Assembly (NCBI GenBank): GCA_033782935.1
Contig: JAWQEG010000526.1
Coordinates: 1,079,501 to 1,143,500 of the forward strand
Direction of reading: 5' to 3'
DNA: 64,000 nt
From: Petrolisthes cinctipes
Taxonomy: Eukaryota > Arthropoda > Malacostraca > Decapoda > Porcellanidae
Position numbers and translations under genes: made by a program
In this document: positions 28,114 through 40,128 of the stretch, one piece after another
Layout of the letters: each line of letters begins with the position of its first letter
Position numbering within the stretch: the stretch's first letter is position 1
The notes under the pieces: generated by a model
Told to the model about the DNA's origin: nothing
The model's input: the letters and a program-made list of their open reading frames with translations, nothing else
The model's database searches: none

Positions 28114-31100
28114 GGCATGTACAGATCGCTTCTGGGACCCCAAAATATCGAATTTTCGGGTGTTTTGAGCTTGAATTTGAGATATAAACGAGTACAGAAG
28201 ATGCATGCACATATCGTCTTTTGGGCACCTAAAATATCGATTTTGAGCATGTTTTGAGCCTATATTTTGAAAACATTCTAGCATTGAGTAGGCATGTACA
28301 GATCGCTTCTGGGACCCCTAAATATCGAATTTTCGGGTGTTTTGGGCCTTAATTTGAGATATCGACTTTTTGGCACCTAAAATATCGATTTTTAGCATGT
28401 TTTTAGCCTATATTTTGAAAATATTCTAGCACTGAGTAGGCATGTACAGATTGTTTCTGGGACCCCAAAATATTGAATTTTCGGGTGTTTTGAGCCTGAA
28501 TTTCAGATATAAACGGGTACAGAAGATACATGCACATATTGACTTTGGGCATCTAAAATATCAATTTTTAGCATGTTTTGGGCATGTATTTTGAAAATAC
28601 TCTAACACGGAGTAGGCATGTACAGATCGATTCTGGGACCCCAAAATATCGAATTTTCGGGTGTTTTGAGCCTGAATTTGAGATATAAACGGGTACTAAA
28701 GATGCATGCACATATCGACTTTTGGGCACCTAAAACATCGATTTTGAGAATGTTTTGGGCCTGTATTTTGAAAATACTCTAACACGGAGTAGACATGTAC
28801 AGATCGCTTCTGGGACCCCAAAATATCGAATTTTCGGGTGTTTTGGGCCTGAATTTGAGATATCGCCTTTACGCACCTAAAATATCGATGTTTAGCATGT
28901 TTTGAGCCTATAATTTGAAAATATTCTAGCACTGAGTAGGCATGTACAGATCGCTTCTGGGACCCCAAAATATCGAATTTTCGGGTGTTTTGAGCTTGAA
29001 TTTGAGATATAAACGAGTACAGAAGATGCATGCACATATCGACTTGTGGGCACCTAACATATCGATTTTGAGCATGTTTTGAGCCTATATTTTGAAAACA
29101 TTCTAGCATTGAGTAGGCATGTACAGATCGCTTCTGGGACCCCTAAATATCGAATTTTCGGGTGTTTTGGGCCTTAATTTGAGATATCGACTTTTTGGCA
29201 CCTAAAATATCGATTTTTAGCATGTTTTTAGCCTATATTTTGAAAATTTTCTAGCACTGAGTAGGCATGTACAGATTGCTTATGGGACCCCAAAATATTG
29301 AATTTTCGGGTGTTTTGAGCCTGAATTTGAGATATAAACGGGTACAGAAGATACATGCACATATTGACTTTGGGCATCTAAAATATCGATTTTTAGCATG
29401 TTTTGGGCATGTATTTTGAAAATACTCTAACACGGAGTAGGCATGTACAGATCGATTCTGGGACCCCAAAATATCGAATTTTCGGGTGTTTTGAGCCTGA
29501 ATTTGAGATATAAACGGGTACTGAAGATGCATGCCCATATCGACTTTTTGGCACCTAAAACATCGATTTTGAGCATGTTTTGGGCCTGTATTTTGAAAAT
29601 ACTCTAACACGGAGTAGGCATGTACAGATCGCTTCTGGGACCCCTAAATATCGAATTTTCGGGTGTTTTGGTCCTTAATTTGAGATATCGACTTTTTGGC
29701 ACCTAAATAATCGATTTTTAGCATGTTTTGAGCCTATATTTTGAAAATATTCTAGCACTGAGTAGGCATGTACAGATTGCTTCTGGGACCCCAAAATATT
29801 TAATTTTCGGGTGTTTTGAGCCTGAATTTGAGATATAAACGGGTACAGAAGATACATGCACATATTGACTTTGGGCATCTAAAATATCGATTTTCAGCAT
29901 GTTTTGGGCATGTATTGTGAAAATACTCTATCACGGAGTAGGCATGTACAGATCGCTTCTGGGACCCCAAAATATCGAATTTTCGGGTGTTTTGAGCCTG
30001 AATTTGAGATATAAACGGGTACTGAAGATGCATGCACATATCGACTTTTGGGCACCTAAAACATCGATTTTGAGCATGTTTTGGGCCTGTATTTTGTAAA
30101 TACTCTAACACGGAGTAGGCATGTACAGATCGCTTCTGGGACCACATGATATCGAATTTTCGGGTGTTTTGGGCCTGAATTTGAGATATCGCCTTTACGC
30201 ACTTAAAATATCGATTTTTAGCATGTTTTTTGCCTATATTTTGAAAATATTCTAGCACTGAGTAGGCATGTACAGATCGCTTCTGGGACCCCAAAATATC
30301 GAATTTTCGGGTGTTTTGAGCCTGAATTTGAGATATCGCCTTACGCACCTAAAATATCGATTTTTAGCATGTTTTAAGCCTATAATTTGAAAATATTCTA
30401 GCACTGAGTAGGCATGTACAGATCGCTTCTGGGACCCCAAAATATCGTTTTTTTGGGTGTTTTAAGCTTGAATTTGAGATATAAACGAGTACAGAAGATG
30501 CATGCACATATCGACTTTTGGGCACCTAAAATATCGATTTTGAGCATGTTTTGAGCCTATATTTTGAAAACATTCTAGAACTGAGTAGGCATGTACAGAT
30601 CGCTTCTGGGACCCCTAAATATCGAATTTTCGGGTGCTTTGGGCCTTAATTTGAGATATCGATTTTTTGGCACCTAAAATATCGATTTTTAGCATGTTTT
30701 TAGCCTATATTTTGAAAATATTCTAGCACTGAGTAGGCATGTACAGATTGCTTATGGGACCCCAAAATATTGAATTTTCGGGTGTTTTGAGCCTGTATTT
30801 GAGATATAAACGGGTACAGAAGATATATGCACATATTGATTTTGGGCATCTAAAATATCGATTGTTAGCATGTTTTAGGCATGTATTTTGAAAATACTCT
30901 AACACGGAGTAGGCATGTACAGATCGCTTCTGGGACCCCAAAATATCGAATTTTCGGGTGTTTTGAGCCTGAATTTGAGATATAAACGGGTACTGAAGAT
31001 GCATGCCCATATCGACTTTTTGGCACCTAAAACATCGATTTTGAGCATGTTTTGGGCCTGTATTTTGTAAATACTCTAACACTGAGTAGGCATGTACAGA

Positions 31101-31564
31101 TCGCTTCTGGGACCCCAAAAAATCGAATTTTCGGGTGTTTTGAGCCTGAATTTGAGATATAAACGGGTACTAAAGATGCATGCACATATCGACTTTTGGG
31201 CACCTAAAACATCGGTTTTGAGCATGTTTTGGGCCTGTATTTTGAAAATACTCTAACACGGAGTAGGCATGTACAGATCGCTTCTGGGACCCCAAAATAT
31301 CGAATTTTCGGGTGTTTTGGGCCTGAATTTGAGATATCGCCTTTACGCACCTAAAATATCGATTTTTAGCATGTTTTGAGCCTATAATTTGAAAATATTC
31401 TAGCACTGAGTAGGCATGTACAGATCGCTTCTGGGACCCCAAAATATCGAATTTTCGGGTGTTTTGAGCTTGAATTTGAGATATAAACGAGTACAGAAGA
31501 TGCATGCACATATCGACTTTTGGGCACCTAAAATATCGATTTTGAGCATGTTTTGAGCCTATAT
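28114..31564. repeat. About 3.4-kb higher-order block, copy 2 (offset 7264)
   Basis: Counterpart of 20850-24300, with the same order of long and short monomers and the same rare variants. Near its right end the sequence diverges into a junction where a monomer with CCCCTAAATATTGAATTTTCGG (31615-31630 region) joins a different subtype. This looks like a recombination point between monomer subtypes. Confidence 0.7.
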
Positions 31565-32429
31565 TTTGAAAACATTCTAGCAATGAGTAGGCATGTACAG
31601 ATCGCTTCTGGGACCCCTAAATATTGAATTTTCGGGTGTTTTGAGCCTGAATTTCAGATATAAACGGGTACAGAAGATACATGCACATATTGACTTTGGG
31701 CATCTAAAATATCGATTTTCAGCATGTTTTGGGCATGTATTGTGAAAATACTCTATCACGGAGTAGGCATGTACAGATCGCTTCTGGGACCCCAAAATAT
31801 CGAATTTTCGGGTGTTTTGAGCCTGAATTTGAGATATAAACGGGTACTGAAGATGCATGCACATATCGACTTTTGGGCACCTAAAACATCGATTTTGAGC
31901 ATGTTTTGGGCCTGTATTTTGTAAATACTCTAACACGGAGTAGGCATGTACAGATCGCTTCTGGGACCACATGATATCGAATTTTCGGGTGTTTTGGGCC
32001 TGAATTTCAGATATCGCCTTTACGCACTTAAAATATCGATTTTTAGCATGTTTTTAGCCTATATTTTGAAAATATTCTAGCACTGAGTAGGCATGTACAG
32101 ATTGCTTCTGGGACCCCAAAATATCGTTTTTTTGGGTGTTTTGAGCTTGAATTTGAGATATAAACGAGTACAGAAGATGCATGCACATATCGACTTTTGG
32201 GCACCTAAAATATCGATTTTGAGCATGTTTTGAGCCTATATTTTGAAAACATTCTAGCACTGAGTAGGCATGTACTGATCGCTTCTGGGACCCCTAAATA
32301 TCGAATTTTCGGGTGTTTTGGGCCTTAATTTGAGATATCGACTTTTTGGCACCTAAAATATCGATTTTTAGCATGTTTTTAGCCTATATTTTGAAAATAT
32401 TCTAGCACTGAGTAGGCATGTACAGATTG

Positions 32430-35080
32430 CTTCTGGGACCTTAAAATATTGAATTTTCGGGTGTTTTCAGCCTGAATTTGAGATATAAACGGGTACAGAA
32501 GATACATGCACATATTGACTTTGGGCATCTAAAATATCGATTTTCAACATGTTTTGGGCATGTATTTTGAAAATACTTTAACACGGAGTAGGCATGTACA
32601 GATCGCTTCTGGGACCCCAAAATATCGAATTTTCGGGTGTTTAGAGCCAGAATTTGAGATATAAACGGGTACAGAAGATACATGCACATATTGACTTTGG
32701 GCATCTAAAATATCGATTTTGAGCATGTTTTGAGCCTGTATTTTGAAAATACTCTAACACGGAGTAGGCATGTACAGATCGCTTCTGGGACCCCAAAATA
32801 TCGAATTTTCGGGTGTTTTGAGCCTGAATTTGAGATATAAACGGGTACTGAAGATGCTTGCACATATCGACTTTTGGGCACCTAAAACATCGATTTTGAG
32901 CATGTTTTGGGCCTGTATTTTGTAAATACTCTAACAAGGGGTAGGCATGTACAGATCGCTTCTGGAACCCCAAAATATCGATTTTTCGGGTGTTTAGGGC
33001 CAGAATTTGAGATATAAACGGGTACAGAAGATACATGCACATATTGACTTTGGGCATCTAAAATATTGTTTTTGAGCATGTTTTGGGCCTGTATTTTGAA
33101 AATACTCTAACACGGAGTAGACATGTACAGATCGCTTCTGGGACCCCAAAATATCGAATTTTCGGGTGTTTTGAGCCTGAATTTGAGATATAAACGGGTA
33201 CTGAAGATGCTTGCACATATCGACTTTTGGGCACCTAAAACATCGATTTTGAGCATGTTTTGGGACTGTATTTTGAAAATACTCTAACACGGAGTAGACA
33301 TGTACAGATCGCTTCTGACTCCCCAAAATATCGAATTTTCGGGTGTTTTGAGCCTGAATTTGAGATATAAACGAGTATAGAAGATGCATACACATATTGA
33401 CTTTGGGCACCAAAAATATCGATTTTCAGCATGTTTTGGGCCTGAATTTTGAAAATACTCTAACACGGAGTAGGCATGTACAGATCGCTTCTGGGACCCC
33501 AAAATATCGAATTTTCGGGTGTTTAGTGCCAGAATTTGAGATATAAACGGGTACGGAAGATGCATGCACATATCGACTTTTGGGCACCTAAAAGATCGAT
33601 TTTCAGTATGTTTCGGCCTGTATTTTGAAAATACTCTAACACGGAGTAGGCATGTACAGATCGCTTCTGGGACCCCTAAATATCGAAGATTCGGGTGTTT
33701 TGGGACTGATTTTGAGATATCGACTTTTTGGCACCTAAAATATCGATTTTGAGCATGTTTTTAGCCTATATTTTGAAAACATTCTAGCACTGAGTAGGCA
33801 TGTACAGATCGCTTCTGGGACCTAAAAATATCGAATTTTCGGGTGTTTAGGGCCAGAATTTGAGATATAAACGGGTACAGAAGATACATGCACATATTGA
33901 CTTTGGGCATCTAAAATATCGATTTTCAGCATGTTTTGGGCATGTATTTTGAATATACTCTAACACGAAGTAGGCATGTACAGATCGCTTCTGGGACCCA
34001 AAAATATCGAATTTTCGGGTGTTATGGGCCTGAATTTGAGGTATCGCCTTTACGCACCTAAAATATCGATTTTTAGCATGTTTTGAGCCTATAATTTGAA
34101 AATATTCTAGCACTGAGTAGGCATGTACAGATCGCTTCTGGGACCCCAAAATATCGAATTTTCGGGTGTTTTGAGCTTGAATTTCAGATATAAACGAGTA
34201 CAGAAGATGCATGCACATATCGACTTTTGGGCACCTAAAATATCGATTTTGAGCATGTTTTGAGCCTATATTTTGAAAACATTCTAGCACTGAGTAGGCA
34301 TGTACAGATCGCTTCTGGGACCCCAAAATATCGAATTTTCGGGTGTTTTGGGCCTGAATTTGAGATATCGCCTTTACGCACCTAAAATATCGATTTTTAG
34401 CATGTTTTGAGCCTATAATTTGAAAATATTCTAGCACTGAGTAGGCATGTACAGATCGCTTCTGGGACCCCAAAATATCGAATTTTCAGGTGTTTTGAGC
34501 TTGAATTTCAGATATAAACGAGTACAGAAGATGCATGCACATATCGACTTTTGGGCACCTAAAATATCGATTTTGAGCATGTTTTGAGCCTATATTTTGA
34601 AAACATTCTAGCACTGAGTAGGCATTTACAGATCGCTTCTGGGACCCCAAAATATCGAATTTTCGGGTGTTTTGGCCCTGAATTTTAGATATCGCCTTTA
34701 CGCACCTAAAATATCGATTTTTAGCATGTTTTGAGCCTATAATTTGAAAATATTCTAGCACTGAGTAGGCATGTACAGATCGCTTCTGGGACCCCAAAAT
34801 ATCGAATTTTCGGGTGTTTTGAGCTTGAATTTGAGATATAAACGAGTACAGAAGATGCATGCACATATCGACTTTTGGGCACCTAAATTATCGATTTTGA
34901 GCATGTTTTGAACCTATATTTTGAAAACATTCTAGCACTGAGTAGGCATGTACAGATCGCTTCTGGGACCCCTAAATATCGAATTTTCGGGTGTTTTGGG
35001 CCTTAATTTGAGATATCGACTTTTTGGCACCTAAAATATCGATTTTTAGCATGTTTTTAGCCTATATTTTGAAAATATTC
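32430..35080. repeat. Higher-order block, copy 1 (offset 2678/2325)
   Basis: Matches 35108-37400. The offset is 2678 bp at the left (for example 32441 to 35119) and 2325 bp from about 33.2 kb on. Copy 2 therefore lacks 353 bp, about two long monomers. Shared rare variants include the start GGGACCTTAAAATATTG, CTTCTGACTCCCCAAAA (33315 and 35640), GAAGATTCGGG (33685 and 36010) and GGCCCTGAATTTTAGATAT (near 34674 and 36999). Confidence 0.75.
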
Positions 35081-35107
35081 TAGCACTGAGTAGGCATGTA
35101 CAGATTG

Positions 35108-37400
35108 CTTCTGGGACCTTAAAATATTGAATTTTCGGGTGTTTTCAGCCTGAATTTGAGATATAAACGGGTACAGAAGATACATGCACATATTGACTTT
35201 GGGCATCTAAAATATCGATTTTCAACAAGTTTTGGGCATGTATTTTGAAAATACTTTAACACGGAGTAGGCATGTACAGATCGCTTCTGGGACCCCAAAA
35301 TATCGAATTTTCGGGTGTTTAGAGCCAGAATTTGAGATATAAACGGGTACAGAAGATACATGCACATATTGACTTTGGGCATCTAAAATATCGATTTTGA
35401 GCATGTTTTGAGCCTGTATTTTGAAAATACTCTAACACGGAGTAGGCATGTATAGATCGCTTCTGGGACCCCAAAATATCGAATTTTCGGGTCTTTTGAG
35501 CCTGAATTTGAGATATAAACGGGTACTGAAGATGCTTGCACATATCGACTTTTGGGCACCTAAAACATCGATTTTGAGCATGTTTTGGGCCTGTATTTTG
35601 AAAATACTCTAACACGGAGTAGACATGTACAGATCGCTTCTGACTCCCCAAAATATCGAATTTTCGGGTGTTTTGAGCCTGAATTTGAGATATAAACGAG
35701 TATAGAAGATGCATACACATATTGACTTTGGGCACCAAAAATATCGATTTTCAGCATGTTTTGGGCCTGAATTTTGAAAATACTCTAACACGGAGTAGGC
35801 ATGTACAGATCGCTTCTGGGACCCCAAAATATCGAATTTTCGGGTGTTTAGTGCCAGAATTTGAGATATAAACGGGTACGGAAGATGCATGCACATATCG
35901 ACTTTTGGGCACCTAAAAGATCGATTTTCAGTATGTTTCGGCCTGTATTTTGAAAATACTCTAACACGGAGTAGGCATGTACAGATCGCTTCTGGGACCC
36001 CTAAATATCGAAGATTCGGGTGTTTTGGGACTGATTTTGAGATATCGACTTTTTGGCACCTAAAATATCGATTTTGAGCATGTTTTTAGCCTATATTTTG
36101 AAAACATTCTAGCACTGAGTAGGCATGTACAGATCGCTTCTGGGACCTAAAAATATCGAATTTTCGGGTGTTTAGGGCCAGAATTTGAGATATAAACGGG
36201 TACAGAAGATACATGCACATATTGACTTTGGGCATCTAAAATATCGATTTTCAGCATGTTTTGGGCATGTATTTTGAATATACTCTAACACGAAGTAGGC
36301 ATGTACAGATCGCTTCTGGGACCCAAAAATATCGAATTTTCGGGTGTTATGGGCCTGAATTTGAGGTATCGCCTTTACGCACCTAAAATATTGATTTTTA
36401 GCATGTTTTGAGCCTATAATTTGAAAATATTCTAGCACTGAGTAGGCATGTACAGATCGCTTCTGGGACCCCAAAATATCGAATTTTCGGGTGTTTTGAG
36501 CTTGAATTTCAGATATAAACGAGTACAGAAGATGCATGCACATATCGACTTTTGGGCACCTAAAATATCGATTTTGAGCATGTTTTGAGCCTATATTTTG
36601 AAAACATTCTAGCACTGAGTAGGCATGTACAGATAGCTTCTGGGACCCCAAAATATCGAATTTTCGGGTGTTTTGGGCCTGAATTTGAGATATCGCCTTT
36701 ACGCACCTAAAATATCGATTTTTAGCATGTTTTGAGCCTATAATTTGAAAATATTCTAGCACTGAGTAGGCATGTACAGATCGCTTCTGGGACCCCAAAA
36801 TATCGAATTTTCGGGTGTTTTGAGCTTGAATTTCAGATATAAACGAGTACAGAAGATGCATGCACATATCGACTTTTGGGCACCTAAAATATCGATTTTG
36901 AGCATGTTTTGAGCCTATATTTTGAAAACATTCTAGCACTGAGTAGGCATTTACAGATCGCTTCTGGGACCCCAAAATATCGAATTTTCGGGTGTTTTGG
37001 CCCTGAATTTTAGATATCGCCTTTACGCACCTAAAATATCGATTTTTAGCATGTTTTGAGCCTATAATTTGAAAATATTCTAGCACTGAGTAGGCATGTA
37101 CAGATCGCTTCTGGGACCCCAAAATATCGAATTTTCGGGTGTTTTGAGCTTGAATTTGAGATATAAACGAGTACAGAAGATGCATGCACATATCGACTTT
37201 TGGGCACCTAAATTATCGATTTTGAGCATGTTTTGAACCTATATTTTGAAAACATTCTAGCACTGAGTAGGCATGTACAGATCGCTTCTGGGACCCCTAA
37301 ATATCGAATTTTCGGGTGTTTTGGGCCTTAATTTGAGATATCGACTTTTTGGCACCTAAAATATCGATTTTTAGCATGTTTTTAGCCTATATTTTGAAAA
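35108..37400. repeat. Higher-order block, copy 2 (offset 2678/2325)
   Basis: Direct tandem counterpart of 32430-35080, shorter by about two long monomers around 35.5 kb. The repeated marker set shows that the two copies arose by one recent block duplication rather than by independent mutation. Confidence 0.75.
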
Positions 37401-38082
37401 TATTCTAGCACTGAGTAGGCATGTACAGATTGCTTCTGGGACCCCAAAATATTGAATTTTCGGGTGTCTGAATTTGAGATATAAACGGGTACAGAAGATA
37501 CATGCACATATTGACTTTGGGCATCTAAAATATCGATTTTCAGCATGTTTTGGGCATGTATTTTGAAAATACTTTAACACGGAGTAGGCATGTACAGATC
37601 GCTTCTGGGACCCCAAAATATCGAATTTTCGGGTGTTTTGAGCTTGAATTTGAGATATAAACGGGTACTGAAGGTGCATGCACATATCGACTTTTTGGCA
37701 CCTAAAACATCAATTTTGAGCAAGTTTTGGGCCTGTATTTTGAAATACCCTAACACGGAGTAGGCATGTACAGATCGCTTCTGCGACCCCTAAATATAGA
37801 ATTTTCGGGTGTTTTGGGCCTTAATTTGAGATATCGACTTTTTGGCACCTAAAATATCGATTTTGAGCATGTTTTGAGCCTATATTTTGAAAATATTCTA
37901 GCACTGAGAAGGCATGTACAGATTGCTTCTGGAACAACAAAATATTGAATTTTCGGGTGTTTAGGGCCAGAATTTGAGATATAAACGGGTACAGAAGATG
38001 CTTGCACATATCGACTTTTGGGCACCTAAAATATCGATTTTGAGCATGTTTTGAGCCTATATTTTGAAAACATTCTAGCACT

Positions 38083-38105
38083 GAGTAGGCTAACACGGAG
38101 TAGGC
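38083..38105. repeat. Monomer variant with 15-bp internal duplication (3 of 4)
   Basis: Same 15-bp extra segment as at 4698-4720, flanked by GTTTAGGGCCAGAATTTG-type monomers. Confidence 0.85.
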
Positions 38106-40105
38106 ATGTACAGATCGCTTCTGGGACCCCAAAATATTGAATTTTCGGGTGTTTAGGGCCAGAATTTGAGATATAAACGGGTACAGAAGATGCATGCACA
38201 TATCGACTTTTGGGCACCTAAAAGATCGATTTTCAGTATATTTTTGGCCTGTATTTTGAAAATACTCTAACACGGAGTAGGCATGTACAGATTGCTTCTG
38301 GGACCCCAAAATATCGAATTTTCGGGTGTTTTGGGAGTGAATTTGAGATATCGCCTTTACGCACATAAATATATCGATTTTTAGCATGTTTTGAGCCTAT
38401 ATTTTGAAAATATTCTAGCACTGCGTAGGCATGTACAGATCGCTTCTGGGACCCCAAAATATCGAATTTTTCGGGTGTTTTGAGCCTGAATTTGAGATAT
38501 AAACGAGTACAGAAGATGCATGCACATATCGACTTTTGGGCACCTAAAACATCGATTTTGAGCATGTTTTGGGCCTGTAATTTGAAAATACTCTAACACG
38601 GAGTAGTCATGTACAGATTGCTTCTGGGACCCCAAAATATTGAATTTTCGGGTGTTTTGAGCCTGAATTTGAGATATAAACGGGTATTGAAGATGCATGC
38701 ACATATCGACTTTTGGGCACCTAAAACATCAATTTTGAGCATGTTTTGGGCCGGTATTTTGAAAATACTCTAACACGGAGTAGGCATGTACAGATAGCTA
38801 CTGGGACCCCAAAATATCAAATTTTCGGGTGTTTTGGGCCTTAATTTGAAATATCGACTTTTTGGCACCTTAAATATCGATTTTTAGCATGTTTTTAGCC
38901 TATATTTTGAAAATATTCTAGCACTGAGTAGGCATGTACAGATTGCTTCTGGGACCCCAAAATATTGAATTTTCGGATGTTTAGGGCCTGAATTTGAGAT
39001 ATAAACGGGTACAGAAGATGTATGCACATATCGACTTTTGGGCACCTAAAAGATCGATTTTCAGTATGTTTTTGGCATGTATTTTGAAAATACTCTAACA
39101 CGGAGTAGGCATGTACAGATCGCTTCTGGGACCCCTAAATATCAAATTTTCGGGTGTTTTGGGACTGAATTTGAGATATCGACTTTTTGGCACCTAAAAG
39201 ATCGATTTTTAGCATGTTTTGAGCCTATATTTTGAAAATATTCTAGCACTGAGTAGGCATGTACAGATCGCTTCTGGGACCCCAAAATATCGAATTTTCG
39301 GGTGTTTTGAGCCTGAATTTGAGATATAAACGAGTACAGAAGATGCATGCACATATCGACTTTTGGGCACCTAAAAGATCGATTTTTAGCATGTTTTTAG
39401 CCTATATTTTGAAAATATTCTAGCACTGAGTAGGCATGTACAGATTGCTTCTGGGACCTCAAAATATTGAATTTTCGGATGTTTTGAGCCTGAATTTGAG
39501 ATATAAACGGGTACAGAAGATACATGCACATATTGGCTTTGGGCATCTAAAATATCGATTTTCAGCATGTTTTGGGCATGTATTTTGAAAATACTCTAAC
39601 ACGGAGAAGGCATGTACAGATCGCTTCTGTGACCCCAAAATATTGAATTTTCGGGTGTTTTGAACCTGAATTTGAGATATAAACGGGTACTGAAGACGCA
39701 TGCACATATCGACTTTTGGGCACCTAAAACATCGATTTTGAGCATGTTTTGGGCCTGTATTTTGAAAATACTCTAACACGGAGTAGGCATGTACTGATCG
39801 CTACTGGGACCCCTAAATATCGAATTTTACGGTGTTTTGGGCCTTAATTTGAAATATCGACTTTTTGGCACCTAAAATATTGATTTTTAGCATGTTTTTA
39901 GCCTATATTTTGAAAATATTCTAGCACTGAGTAGGCATGTACAGATTGCTTCTGGGACCCCAAAATATTGAATTTTCGGGTGTTTAGGGCCAGAATTTGA
40001 GATATAAACGGGTACAGAAGATGCATGCACATATCGACTTTTGGGCACCTAAAATATCGATTTTGAGCATGTTTTGAGCCTATATTTTGAAAACATTCTA
40101 GCACT

Positions 40106-40128
40106 GAGTAGGCTAACACGGAGTAGGC
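40106..40128. repeat. Monomer variant with 15-bp internal duplication (4 of 4)
   Basis: Same 15-bp extra segment as at 4698-4720. It lies about 2.0 kb from the copy at 38083, in a region where monomers also repeat at an offset near 1727 bp (39386 and 41113). Confidence 0.85.
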
